Assembly: GCF_900099785.1 (NCBI RefSeq) | Contig: NZ_FNDS01000003.1 | Span: 186,001 to 250,000 of the forward strand | Reading direction: 5' to 3' | Origin: Pseudomonas panipatensis | GTDB taxonomy: Bacteria > Pseudomonadota > Gammaproteobacteria > Pseudomonadales > Pseudomonadaceae | DNA: 64,000 bases | In this document: piece after piece, positions 38,672-46,880 of the stretch | Layout: the number at the start of each line of letters is the position of its first letter | How positions within the stretch are numbered: position 1 is the stretch's first letter | Notes under the pieces: generated by a model | Seen by the model: only the letters and a program-made list of their open reading frames with translations | Told to the model about the DNA's origin: nothing | The model's database searches: none | Made by a program: the position numbers and the translations under genes

Positions 38672-38701
38672 GCGATTATCGACCGGCGCTTCGATAATCG
38701 C
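38672..38701. promoter_or_regulatory. PcaR operator upstream of pcaR
   Basis: GCGATTATCGA and TCGATAATCGC form an 11-bp perfect inverted repeat with 8 bases between, 29 bases before the pcaR start. The half site matches the PcaR recognition sequence I recall for pcaIJ of P. putida (GTTCGATAATCGCAC) at most positions, so autoregulation is likely. Confidence 0.8.
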
Positions 38702-38729
38702 CCAATCCACCCGCCAACAGGACCTCGCC

Positions 38730-39572
38730 ATGACCGACGAAATCCTTTCCAGCCCGCCCGCCCTGGCGCCGCCCATCGTGGCATCGCCGGCGAAGCGCAT
38801 CGAGGCCTTTACCGGCGACCCGAATTTCATGACCTCGCTGGCCCGTGGCCTGGCGGTGATCCATGCGTTCCAGGAGCGCAAGCGCCACCTGACCATCGCG
38901 CAGATCAGCCACCGCACCGAGATTCCCCGCGCCGCCGTGCGCCGTTGCCTGCACACGCTGATCAAGCTCGGCTACGTGACCACTGACGGGCGCACCTATT
39001 CGCTGTTGCCCAAGGTGCTGACCCTGGGCCATGCCTACCTGTCCTCGACGCCGCTGGCGGTCACCGCGCAGCCGATCCTCGACCGCATCAGCGAGCAACT
39101 GCGCGAGGCCTGTTCGATGGCCACCCTGGAGGGTGACGAGATTCTCTACATCGCGCGTTCGGCGACGCCGCAGCGGCTGATTTCCGTGGACCTCAGCGTG
39201 GGCAGCCGGTTGCCGGCCTATTGCACTTCGATGGGCCGCATTCTCCTTGCCGGGCTGGACGACACGGCCCTGGAGGATTACCTGTCGCACGCCGACCTGC
39301 AGGTGAAGACCAGCCGCACCGTGTGCACCCCGGAGGCGTTGCGCGCGAGCATCGCGGAAATCCGCCGGCAGGGCTGGGTGATCATCGACCAGGAGCTGGA
39401 AATGGGCCTGCGTTCGGTGGCGGTGCCGCTGAAGGATTCCGCGGGCCAGGTGCTGGCCGCGCTGAACGTCGGCACCCACGTCGGCCGGGTGTCGCGCCAG
39501 GAGCTGGAGACGCGCTTCCTGCCGGTGCTGCTGGAGGCCAGCCGCGAGCTGGGCACGCGGCTGTTCCACTGA
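38730..39572 (+). CDS. pcaR: IclR-family regulator of the beta-ketoadipate pathway, PcaR
   Basis: A 280-residue IclR-family regulator. The N-terminal winged helix-turn-helix reads SLARGLAVIHAFQERKRHLT and ISHRTEIPRAAVRRCLHTL; the C-terminal effector domain has YIARSA, VGSRLPAYCTSMGRILLA and DQELEMGLRSVAVPL. The sequence is that of PcaR, close to the P. putida protein, which binds beta-ketoadipate and activates pca genes. Start ATG at 38730 (MTDEILSSPPA) follows GACCTC. It is followed by pcaK, as in P. putida, but pcaF, pcaB, pcaD, pcaC and pcaIJ are not in the window. Confidence 0.93.
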   Translation: MTDEILSSPPALAPPIVASPAKRIEAFTGDPNFMTSLARGLAVIHAFQERKRHLTIAQISHRTEIPRAAVRRCLHTLIKLGYVTTDGRTYSLLPKVLTLGHAYLSSTPLAVTAQPILDRISEQLREACSMATLEGDEILYIARSATPQRLISVDLSVGSRLPAYCTSMGRILLAGLDDTALEDYLSHADLQVKTSRTVCTPEALRASIAEIRRQGWVIIDQELEMGLRSVAVPLKDSAGQVLAALNVGTHVGRVSRQELETRFLPVLLEASRELGTRLFH

Positions 39573-39626
39573 GGCGGGAGCACGGCGCCGGGACGCGGGC
39601 GAGCGTTCCCGGCGCTGCGTTAAAGG

Positions 39627-39660
39627 GTTCGATCAGCGAACACTCTGGCGGTTATCGAAT
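39627..39660 (+). promoter_or_regulatory. Two PcaR-like boxes upstream of pcaK
   Basis: GTTCGATCAGCGAAC (39627-39641, 12 of 15 matches to GTTCGATAATCGCAC) and, in the opposite orientation, TGGCGGTTATCGAAT (39646-39660, about 11 of 15), 150-180 bases before pcaK. They suggest that PcaR controls the transporter gene directly. Confidence 0.65.
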
Positions 39661-39809
39661 TGATCGCTACCAGACCAGTCCGTAGTGTGGCTCAACCGTC
39701 CGTCAGGGACGGCACCCAATAACAACAATGAGCCTTTGCTTCCGGTTGCCTTGCGCCACGCGTACAGCCGGCCCGCAGCTCATTCCTGTCCGCCTGCAGG
39801 AATCGACGC

Positions 39810-41159
39810 ATGACCAGTTCCGCGCAATTGCCGTCCACCGGCACCCTCGACGTTCAAACCTTCATCAATGCCCAGCCGCTGTCGCGCTATCAGTTGCGCA
39901 TCGTCTTGCTGTGCTTCCTCATCGTTTTCCTCGATGGCCTGGACACCGCCGCCATGGGCTTCATCGCCCCGGCGCTGACCCAGGACTGGGGCATCGACCG
40001 CGCCAGCCTCGGCCCGGTGATGAGCGCCGCGCTGATCGGCATGGTCTTCGGCGCCCTCGGCTCCGGTCCGCTGGCCGACCGCTTCGGGCGCAAGGGCGTG
40101 CTGGTCGGCGCGGTGTCGCTGTTCGGCCTGTTCAGCCTGATCTCGGCTTTCAGCGCCAACCTCGACCAGTTGCTGGCGCTGCGTCTGCTCACCGGCGTCG
40201 GCCTGGGCGCGGCCATGCCCAACGCCACCACGCTGCTGTCCGAGTACACCCCGGAGCGCCTCAAGTCGCTGCTGGTCACCAGCATGTTCTGCGGCTTCAA
40301 CCTGGGCATGGCTTTCGGCGGGTTCATCTCGGCCAAGCTGATCCCGCTGTTCGGCTGGCACAGCCTGTTGCTCCTCGGTGGCCTGCTGCCGCTGTTGCTG
40401 GCGCTGGTTCTGCTGGTCGGGTTGCCGGAGTCGGCGCGTTTCCTGGTGGTGCGCAATCGCGGCGCCGAGCGGGTGCGCGCGGTGCTCAAGCCGATCGCCG
40501 CGGCCGAGGTGGCGCTGGCCCAGGCGTTCAGCGTGCCGGAACAGAAAACCGTGCAGAGCCGCAACGTCTTCCAGTTGATCTTCTCCGGCACCTACAGCGC
40601 CGGCACCTTGTTGCTCTGGCTGACCTATTTCATGGGCCTGGTGATCGTCTACCTGCTGACCAGCTGGCTGCCGACGCTGATGCGCGACAGCGGCGCCAGC
40701 CTGGAGCAGGCGGCGATGATCGGCGCGCTCTTCCAGTTCGGCGGCGTGCTCAGTTCGGTGGCCGTCGGCTGGGCCATGGATCGCTTCAATCCGCACAAGG
40801 TGATCGGCGTGTTCTACTGCCTGGCCGGGGTCTTCGCCTACTGCGTGGGGCAGAGCCTGGGCAAGGTCACGCTGCTGGCGACCCTGGTGCTGCTGGCCGG
40901 TATGTGCGTGAACGGCGCGCAATCGGCGATGCCCTCGCTGGCCGCGCGCTTCTACCCGACCCAGGGCCGCGCCACCGGGGTGTCCTGGATGCTCGGCATC
41001 GGCCGCTTCGGCGCCATTCTCGGCGCCTGGATCGGCGCCACGCTGCTGGGCCTGGGCTGGAACTTCGAGCAGGTGCTGACCGCCCTGGTGCTGCCGGCGG
41101 CGATCGCCACCAGCGCCGTGCTGATCAAGGGCCTGGTGAGCCACGCCGACGCCACCTGA
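39810..41159 (+). CDS. pcaK: Aromatic acid:H+ symporter, PcaK
   Basis: A 449-residue MFS permease of the aromatic acid:H+ symporter (AAHS) group that brings in 4-hydroxybenzoate or protocatechuate-type acids and may act in chemotaxis. Twelve hydrophobic helices; helix 1 holds the AAHS pattern FLIVFLDGLDTAAMGFIAPAL (acidic residue in helix 1), and the helix 2-3 loop has GPLADRFGRKGVLV. The C-terminal half repeats it (GWAMDRFNPHKVIG). Position after pcaR and the boxes upstream support PcaK. BenK is the alternative, given the ben cluster nearby; sequence style and neighbour favour PcaK. Confidence 0.85.
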   Translation: MTSSAQLPSTGTLDVQTFINAQPLSRYQLRIVLLCFLIVFLDGLDTAAMGFIAPALTQDWGIDRASLGPVMSAALIGMVFGALGSGPLADRFGRKGVLVGAVSLFGLFSLISAFSANLDQLLALRLLTGVGLGAAMPNATTLLSEYTPERLKSLLVTSMFCGFNLGMAFGGFISAKLIPLFGWHSLLLLGGLLPLLLALVLLVGLPESARFLVVRNRGAERVRAVLKPIAAAEVALAQAFSVPEQKTVQSRNVFQLIFSGTYSAGTLLLWLTYFMGLVIVYLLTSWLPTLMRDSGASLEQAAMIGALFQFGGVLSSVAVGWAMDRFNPHKVIGVFYCLAGVFAYCVGQSLGKVTLLATLVLLAGMCVNGAQSAMPSLAARFYPTQGRATGVSWMLGIGRFGAILGAWIGATLLGLGWNFEQVLTALVLPAAIATSAVLIKGLVSHADAT

Positions 41160-41230
41160 GTGAGCTTCCGGCCCCTGGCGGGCCGGCGAAAGCGTGCGAT
41201 AAACGCCCACTCATCCGCAGGTCGAATTGC

Positions 41231-41269
41231 CGTGCCGTCCGCTACGCCGTAGGTTCAGCGGACGGCACG
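41231..41269. terminator. Long hairpin between pcaK and benR
   Basis: A 13-bp perfect inverted repeat, CGTGCCGTCCGCT / AGCGGACGGCACG, with a 13-base loop, 70 bases after the pcaK stop. There is no T run, so it is either a weak terminator or an interspersed repeat. Confidence 0.5.
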
Positions 41270-41410
41270 CCGGCCTGTTGTACCCCTCGGGTAGGCTGGC
41301 GTGACCGCCCATCTACGCCACGCTTTGCCTGAATGCTCCCGGCGTAGACTGGTGCTGCAAGCCGCACCGTCGAGCGCGGCTCACTACAACAATAAAGAGT
41401 GAGTGCCTCT

Positions 41411-42364
41411 ATGCAGAGCCTGCTGAGTGAGCGCAGTCGGGTTTTCGAGCATGCCGATCCCTACGCGGTATCCGGCTACGTGAACCAGCATGTCGGCAGC
41501 CATTGCCTGCGCCTGCCGGCGCACGGCCGACCGGAGGCCAGCCTCAACCACCGCAAATTCTCCAGCCTCGATCTCTGCCGCATCAGTTACGGCGCCAGTG
41601 TGCGGGTCACCTCGCCGGCCCTGGAAAGCATCTACCACTTGCAGATTCTCCTGCGCGGCCATTGCCTGTGGCGCGGCCCCGGCCAGGAACATTACCTGGC
41701 GCCCGGCGAGCTGCTGCTGATCAACCCGGACGATCCGGTCGACCTGACCTACACGGAAGACTGCGAGAAATTCATCCTGAAGATTCCCACCACGCTGCTC
41801 GAAAGCATTTGCGCCGAGCAGCGCTGGCAGCACCCGCGCCAGGGCGTGCGCTTCGTCGAGAACCGCTACCGCTTGGAGGAGCTGGAGGGCTTCGTCAACC
41901 TGCTGGGCATGGTCTGCCAGGAAGCCGAGGCCAGCGAGCGCCTGCCACGCATCGAGGATCACTATCAGCAGATCGTCGCGAGCAAGCTGCTGACGCTGAT
42001 GAAGACCAACGTCAGCCGCGAATGCCTGGCTTCGCCCCTGCTGTCCTTCGAGCGCATCGACGATTACATCGAGCGCAACCTCAAGCAGGACATCGACATC
42101 GAGGAGCTGGCACGCCAGGCGCGGATGAGCCTGCGCTCGCTCTACGCGCTGTTCGAGCGCCACGCCCGCAGCACGCCCCGGCAGTACATCCGCCAGCGCA
42201 AGCTGGAGCGCATCCACGCCTGCCTCGCCGACCCCAGTTGCCACGTTCGCAATGTCACCGAACTGGCCCTGGATTACGGCTTCCTCCATCTCGGCCGCTT
42301 CGCCGAGAGCTATCGCCAGCACTTCGGCGAACTGCCTTCGGATACCTTCAAGCGTCGCGGCTGA
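41411..42364 (+). CDS. benR: AraC/XylS-family activator of benzoate catabolism, BenR
   Basis: A 317-residue activator very similar in pattern to XylS: FEHADPYAVSGYVNQHVG near the start, DLCRISYGASVRVTSPALE, YHLQILLRGHCLWRGPGQEHYLAPGELLLINPDD in the ligand domain, and a C-terminal AraC domain (IDIEELARQARMSLRSLYALFERH; VTELALDYGFLHLGRFAESY). BenR binds benzoate and activates benABCD. I choose ATG 41411; a GTG four codons upstream is possible. Matching XylS/BenR direct repeats lie ahead of benA (43034-43069), supporting the role. Confidence 0.94.
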   Translation: MQSLLSERSRVFEHADPYAVSGYVNQHVGSHCLRLPAHGRPEASLNHRKFSSLDLCRISYGASVRVTSPALESIYHLQILLRGHCLWRGPGQEHYLAPGELLLINPDDPVDLTYTEDCEKFILKIPTTLLESICAEQRWQHPRQGVRFVENRYRLEELEGFVNLLGMVCQEAEASERLPRIEDHYQQIVASKLLTLMKTNVSRECLASPLLSFERIDDYIERNLKQDIDIEELARQARMSLRSLYALFERHARSTPRQYIRQRKLERIHACLADPSCHVRNVTELALDYGFLHLGRFAESYRQHFGELPSDTFKRRG

Positions 42365-42386
42365 ACGCGACCCGCAGCGGGTGCCG

Positions 42387-42415
42387 GGCGAATAGAGCGC
42401 AACGCTTCATCCGCC
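42387..42415. repeat. REP-like imperfect palindrome
   Basis: GGCGAATAGAGCG ... CGCTTCATCCGCC, an imperfect palindrome of the 'GGCGGATGAAGCG' kind common between Pseudomonas genes, just after benR. Confidence 0.6.
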
Positions 42416-42500
42416 GATTCCCAGCCTGCACGCTGGGCAGCGCCGCTGCCGTTCTTCCGATTCCCCGCAGCGCTTGGCCGGATGGGCTCTACTGGAAGAA

Positions 42501-42516
42501 GGCAGTGCGCACTGCC
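42501..42516. promoter_or_regulatory. Perfect 16-bp palindrome before the cupin gene
   Basis: GGCAGTGCGCACTGCC is perfectly self-complementary with no loop, so it looks more like an operator than a hairpin. It lies 22 bases before the cupin start, next to its AGGAGG site. The regulator is unknown. Confidence 0.45.
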
Positions 42517-42538
42517 GGCGCTACAGGAGGCCTGGCCC

Positions 42539-42982
42539 ATGAGTTCCCAATCGTTCGTCCTGCAACCCGGTCAGCGCAGTCCGGCGCTCAACGTCGTCGG
42601 TGTGCGCATCAACGTGCTCGTCTCCGACACGGACTCGGCCGCCCAGCGCATCACCCTGCAGAGCGGCGAGGAGGGCGCCGGCCCGCCGCCGCACTGCCAT
42701 GACTGGGACGAGTCGTTCTTCGTGATCCGTGGGCAGGTCCTGTTCACCTGCGCGGAGCAGCGTTGCGTCTGCGCGGCGGGTACGCTGGTGCACATTCCCG
42801 CCGGCACCGTGCACGCATTCAGCTTCGGCCCTGGCGGCGGCGAGATGCTCGAAGTCACCGGCGCCGGCAGCCAGGCCATCCCGATGTTCCGCGCGCTCGA
42901 CCGCGAGGTGCCGCCCGGGCCGTTGGATGTCGCCAAGACCGTCCAGGTGGCCGGCGAGTACGGCCTCGTCTTCCACCTCTGA
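42539..42982 (+). CDS. Single-domain cupin protein
   Basis: A 147-residue cupin: metal-binding motif 1 is GPPPHCHDWDESFFVIRG (about residues 43-60) and motif 2 LVHIPAGTVHAFSFG (about 84-98), with the usual His/Glu ligands. Start ATG follows a perfect AGGAGG. It lies between benR and benA. Cupins near aromatic-ring genes can be dioxygenases, isomerases or sensors; none of these can be assigned from sequence alone. It is not part of the classic ben operon, so its presence here is of interest. Confidence 0.8.
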   Translation: MSSQSFVLQPGQRSPALNVVGVRINVLVSDTDSAAQRITLQSGEEGAGPPPHCHDWDESFFVIRGQVLFTCAEQRCVCAAGTLVHIPAGTVHAFSFGPGGGEMLEVTGAGSQAIPMFRALDREVPPGPLDVAKTVQVAGEYGLVFHL

Positions 42983-43033
42983 GCGGCCGCCGCACGTCCG
43001 CCAGGTCGCGTCCTCCCTCGTCCCGCGCACCTT

Positions 43034-43069
43034 TGCACAAAGCGGATAGCACTCTGCACAAAGCGGATA
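43034..43069 (+). promoter_or_regulatory. BenR (XylS-type) direct repeats in the benA promoter
   Basis: Two identical 15-bp sites TGCACAAAGCGGATA at 43034-43048 and 43055-43069, start-to-start 21 bp. Each fits the XylS/BenR consensus TGCA-N6-GGNTA, and the spacing is that of the Pm promoter, with the second site next to the expected -35 region. This is about as clear an operator as one can see by eye. Confidence 0.95.
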
Positions 43070-43132
43070 TTGCATCCGCGTACCCAGCCATAACCTGAGC
43101 CTGCCTGAACAAAAACAACGGAGGCCCTGGCC

Positions 43133-44512
43133 ATGTCCCTGGGTATCGACTACTTGCGTTCCCTGCTTGAAGAAGACCCCGTCAAGGGCGTCTACCGCTG
43201 CAAGCGTGAAATGTTCACCGATCCGCGGCTGTTCGAACTGGAGATGAGGCACATCTTCGAAGGCAACTGGGTCTACCTCGCTCACGAAAGCCAGATTCCC
43301 GAGAAGAACGACTTCCTGACGACCATGATCGGCCGCCAGTCGATCTTCATCGCGCGCAACAAGGACGGCGTGCTCAACGCCTTCATCAATGCCTGCAGCC
43401 ACCGTGGCGCGCAGCTGTGCCGGCACAAGAGCGGCAACCGCTCCAGCTACACCTGCCCGTTCCACGGCTGGACCTTCAACAACTCCGGCAAGCTGCTCAA
43501 GGTCAAGGACCCGGCAGAGGCCGGCTACCCGGAAAGCTTCAACTGCGACGGCTCCCACGACCTGACCAAGGTCGCGCGCTTCGAGTCCTATCGCGGCTTC
43601 CTGTTCGGCAGCCTGAACGCCGAGGTCAAGCCGCTGATCGAGCACCTGGGCGAGTCCGCGAAGATCATCGACATGATCGTCGACCAGTCGCCGGAAGGCC
43701 TGGAAGTGCTGCGCGGTTCCTCCAGCTACATCTACGAGGGCAACTGGAAGCTCACCGCCGAGAACGGCGCCGACGGCTACCACGTCAGCTCGGTGCACTG
43801 GAACTACGCGGCCACCCAGAACCAGCGCAAGCAGCGCGACGCCGGCAGCGAAGTGAAGACCATGAGCGCCGGCGGCTGGGCCAAGCAGGGCGGCGGCTTC
43901 TATTCCTTCGAGCACGGCCACATGCTGCTCTGGACCCGCTGGGCCAACCCCGAGGACCGTCCGGCCTTCGAGCGCCGCGACGAGCTGGTCCGCGACTTCG
44001 GCCAGGCCCGCGCCGACTGGATGATCCAGAACTCGCGCAACCTCTGCCTGTACCCCAACGTCTACCTGATGGACCAGTTCAGCTCGCAGATCCGCATCGC
44101 CCGGCCGATCTCGGTGGACCGCACGGAAATCACCATCTACTGCATCGCGCCCAAGGGCGAAAGCGCCGAAGCGCGCGCCTCGCGCATCCGTCAGTACGAG
44201 GACTTCTTCAACGTCAGCGGCATGGCCACCCCGGACGACCTGGAGGAGTTCCGCTCCTGCCAGCTCGGCTACCAGGGCAGCGTGCCGGCCTGGAACGACA
44301 TGTCGCGCGGCGCCGCGCACTGGATCGCCGGCGCCGACGCGGCGGCCACCGAGATCGACCTGCAACCGCAGCTGTCTGGCGTGCGCACCGAGGACGAAGG
44401 CCTGTTCGTCCTGCAGCACCACTACTGGCAGCAAGCCATGCTCGCCGCCGTGGCCGCCGAAGAGGCCAAGCGCATCCCGCTGCAGAACGCCGAAGAGGAG
44501 GCCGTGCAATGA
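43133..44512 (+). CDS. benA: Benzoate 1,2-dioxygenase large (alpha) subunit
   Basis: A 459-residue Rieske non-haem iron oxygenase subunit. Rieske cluster ligands are C88 and H90 ([10 protein letters not shown]) and C108 and H111 (TCPFHGW). The catalytic iron site has H217 and H222 ([11 protein letters not shown]). With BenB and BenC it turns benzoate into the cis-dihydrodiol carboxylate. The BenR sites just upstream and the following benBCD genes identify it as BenA, although a toluate-type (XylX) enzyme would be hard to tell apart. The stop overlaps the benB start (ATGA). Confidence 0.95.
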   Translation: MSLGIDYLRSLLEEDPVKGVYRCKREMFTDPRLFELEMRHIFEGNWVYLAHESQIPEKNDFLTTMIGRQSIFIARNKDGVLNAFINACSHRGAQLCRHKSGNRSSYTCPFHGWTFNNSGKLLKVKDPAEAGYPESFNCDGSHDLTKVARFESYRGFLFGSLNAEVKPLIEHLGESAKIIDMIVDQSPEGLEVLRGSSSYIYEGNWKLTAENGADGYHVSSVHWNYAATQNQRKQRDAGSEVKTMSAGGWAKQGGGFYSFEHGHMLLWTRWANPEDRPAFERRDELVRDFGQARADWMIQNSRNLCLYPNVYLMDQFSSQIRIARPISVDRTEITIYCIAPKGESAEARASRIRQYEDFFNVSGMATPDDLEEFRSCQLGYQGSVPAWNDMSRGAAHWIAGADAAATEIDLQPQLSGVRTEDEGLFVLQHHYWQQAMLAAVAAEEAKRIPLQNAEEEAVQ

Positions 44513-44997
44513 CCGCTCGCTATGAAACCGTGCGCGACTTCCTCTACCGCGAAGCGCGTTACCTCGACGACAAGGACTGGGATGCCTGGCTGGAGCTGTA
44601 CGCCGCCGACGCGACCTTCTGGATGCCGTCCTGGGACGACCGCGACGAGCTGACCGAGGACCCGCAGCGGGAAGTCTCGCTGATCTACTACGCCAACCGC
44701 GGCGGCCTGGAAGACCGCGTCTTCCGCATCAAGACCGAGCGTTCCAGCGCGACCCTGCCGGACACCCGTACCTCGCACAACCTCAGCAACATCGAGTTGC
44801 TCGGCGAGGCCGACGGCCTGGTCCAGGTGCGCTTCAACTGGCACACCCTGAGCTTCCGCTACAAGACCACCGACAGCTACTTCGGCAGCAGTTTCTACAG
44901 CCTCGACATGCGCGGTGAGAACCCGCTGATCAAGGCCAAGAAGGTGGTCCTGAAGAACGACTACGTACGCCAGGTCATCGACATCTATCACATCTGA
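44509..44997 (+). CDS. benB: Benzoate 1,2-dioxygenase small (beta) subunit
   Basis: A 162-residue beta subunit of an aromatic-ring dioxygenase (NTF2-like fold). It has [45 protein letters not shown], a segment shared with AntB in this window, and ends [12 protein letters not shown]. It forms an alpha3-beta3 oxygenase with BenA. Its start overlaps the benA stop by four bases, ensuring matched synthesis. Confidence 0.95.
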   Translation: MTARYETVRDFLYREARYLDDKDWDAWLELYAADATFWMPSWDDRDELTEDPQREVSLIYYANRGGLEDRVFRIKTERSSATLPDTRTSHNLSNIELLGEADGLVQVRFNWHTLSFRYKTTDSYFGSSFYSLDMRGENPLIKAKKVVLKNDYVRQVIDIYHI

Positions 44998-45012
44998 AAC
45001 ACGCGCGCTCCG

Positions 45013-45033
45013 GCGCCGCCGCGCAGGCGGCGC
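45013..45033 (+). other. Hairpin between benB and benC
   Basis: An 8-bp stem, GCGCCGCC / GGCGGCGC, with a 5-base loop in the 63-base gap between benB and benC. There is no T run; it may stabilise the upstream mRNA or reduce reductase expression. Confidence 0.5.
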
Positions 45034-45060
45034 GCCGGCCCGCGCTTCGAGGTGCAAGCC

Positions 45061-46074
45061 ATGAATTACAAGATCGCACTCAACTTCGAAGACGGTGTGA
45101 CCCGCTTCATCGACGCCTCCGCCAGCGAGACCGTGGCCGACGCCGCCTACCGCCAGGGCGTGAACATTCCGCTGGACTGCCGCGACGGCGCCTGCGGCAC
45201 CTGCAAGTGCTTCGCCGAGGCCGGCCGCTACGACCTGGGCCAGGAGTACATCGAAGACGCCCTCAGCGAGGAAGAAGCCGAGCAGGGCTATGTGCTGACC
45301 TGCCAGATGCGCGCGCAAAGCGACTGCGTGGTGCGCGTGCCGGCCTCCTCGGAGTTGTGCAAGACGCAGAAGAGCCAGTTCCAGGCGAGCATCAGCGCGG
45401 TGCGCCAGCTCTCCGAGAGCACCATCGCTCTGTCGATCAAGGGCGAGTCGCTGAGCAAGCTGGCCTTCCTCCCGGGGCAGTACGTCAACCTGCAGGTGCC
45501 GGGCAGCGAGCAGACCCGCGCCTATTCCTTCAGCTCGCTGCCGAAGGACGGCGAGGTCAGCTTCCTGATCCGCAACGTGCCGGGCGGGCTGATGAGCAGC
45601 TTCCTCACCGGCCTGGCCAAGGCGGGCGACAGCATGACCCTGGCCGGCCCGCTGGGCAGCTTCTACCTGCGCGAGATCAAGCGACCGCTGCTGCTGCTGG
45701 CCGGCGGCACCGGCCTGGCGCCCTTCACCGCGATGCTCGAGAAGATCGCCGAGCAGGGCAGCGAGCACCTGCTGCACCTGATCTACGGGGTGACCAACGA
45801 TTTCGACCTGGTGGAAATGGACCGCCTCGCCGAACTGGCCGCGCGCATCCCCAACTTCACCTACAGCGCCTGTGTCGCCAACCCGCAAAGCAGCTATCCG
45901 CAAAAAGGCTACGTGACCCAGCACATCGAGCCGAAGCACCTCAACGACGGCGACGTCGACGTCTATCTGTGCGGCCCGCCGCCGATGGTCGAGGCGGTCA
46001 GCCAGTACATCCGTGAGCAGGGCGTCCAGCCGGCGAATTTCTACTACGAGAAGTTCGCCGCCAGCGCCGCCTGA
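45061..46074 (+). CDS. benC: Benzoate 1,2-dioxygenase NADH reductase
   Basis: A 337-residue reductase with the ferredoxin domain first and then FAD- and NAD-binding domains. The plant-type 2Fe-2S ligands are in CRDGACGTCKC (about residues 40-50) with a fourth cysteine in LTCQMR. The FAD motif is RAYSFSSLP and the NAD motif LAGGTGLAPFTAMLE. It passes electrons from NADH to the BenAB Rieske centre. Start ATG (45061) gives MNYKIALNFED. Confidence 0.95.
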   Translation: MNYKIALNFEDGVTRFIDASASETVADAAYRQGVNIPLDCRDGACGTCKCFAEAGRYDLGQEYIEDALSEEEAEQGYVLTCQMRAQSDCVVRVPASSELCKTQKSQFQASISAVRQLSESTIALSIKGESLSKLAFLPGQYVNLQVPGSEQTRAYSFSSLPKDGEVSFLIRNVPGGLMSSFLTGLAKAGDSMTLAGPLGSFYLREIKRPLLLLAGGTGLAPFTAMLEKIAEQGSEHLLHLIYGVTNDFDLVEMDRLAELAARIPNFTYSACVANPQSSYPQKGYVTQHIEPKHLNDGDVDVYLCGPPPMVEAVSQYIREQGVQPANFYYEKFAASAA

Positions 46075-46096
46075 TCCTGATTCCCGCGAGGTAGCC

Positions 46097-46873
46097 ATGA
46101 ACAACCGATTCGAAAACAAGGTCGCCATCGTCACCGGCGCCGCCCAGGGCATTGGCCGGCGGGTCGCCGAGCGGCTGCTCGGCGAGGGCTCGCGGCTGGT
46201 CGCGGTGGACCGCTCCGAGCTGGTCCACGAACTGCAGGATGAGCGGGGGCAGGGCGGCGCCGTGCTGACCCTGACCGCCGACCTGGAACGCTTCGCCGAG
46301 TGCCAGCGCGTGGTCACCCAGGCGCTGGAACGCTTCGGCCGCCTGGACATCCTCATCAACAACGTCGGCGGCACCATCTGGGCCAAGCCCTTCGAGCACT
46401 ACGCCGAAGCGGAGATTGAGGCCGAGGTGCGCCGCTCGCTGTTCCCCACCCTGTGGTGCTGCCGCGCGGCCCTGGAGCCGATGCTGGCGCAGGGCAGCGG
46501 GGCCATCGTCAACGTGTCGTCCGTCGCCACCCGTGGGGTCAACCGCGTGCCCTATGGCGCGGCCAAGGGCGGGGTGAATGCGCTGACCGCCTGCCTGGCC
46601 TTCGAGACCGCCGAGCGCGGCATCCGTGTCAATGCCACCGCTCCCGGCGGCACCGAGGCGCCACCGCGGCGCATCCCGCGCAACACCGCCGAGCCGAGCG
46701 CCGAGGAGAAGGTCTGGTACCAGCAGATCGTCGACCAGACCGTGCAGAGCAGCCTGATGAAGCGCTACGGCAGCATCGACGAACAGGCCGGGGCGATCCT
46801 CTTCCTCGCCTCCGACGAGGCCTCCTACATCACCGGCGTGACCCTGCCGGTGGGCGGCGGTGACCTTGGCTGA
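46097..46873 (+). CDS. benD: Dihydroxycyclohexadiene carboxylate dehydrogenase
   Basis: A 258-residue short-chain dehydrogenase: NAD-binding TGAAQGIGRRVAERL near residue 14, the NNVGG strand, catalytic serine in NVSSVATRG and the YGAAK motif. It oxidises and decarboxylates the BenABC product to catechol. Start ATG at 46097 follows GAGGTAG. It is the last gene of benABCD and converges on catR, seven bases away. Confidence 0.95.
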   Translation: MNNRFENKVAIVTGAAQGIGRRVAERLLGEGSRLVAVDRSELVHELQDERGQGGAVLTLTADLERFAECQRVVTQALERFGRLDILINNVGGTIWAKPFEHYAEAEIEAEVRRSLFPTLWCCRAALEPMLAQGSGAIVNVSSVATRGVNRVPYGAAKGGVNALTACLAFETAERGIRVNATAPGGTEAPPRRIPRNTAEPSAEEKVWYQQIVDQTVQSSLMKRYGSIDEQAGAILFLASDEASYITGVTLPVGGGDLG

Positions 46874-46880
46874 GCCGCGC

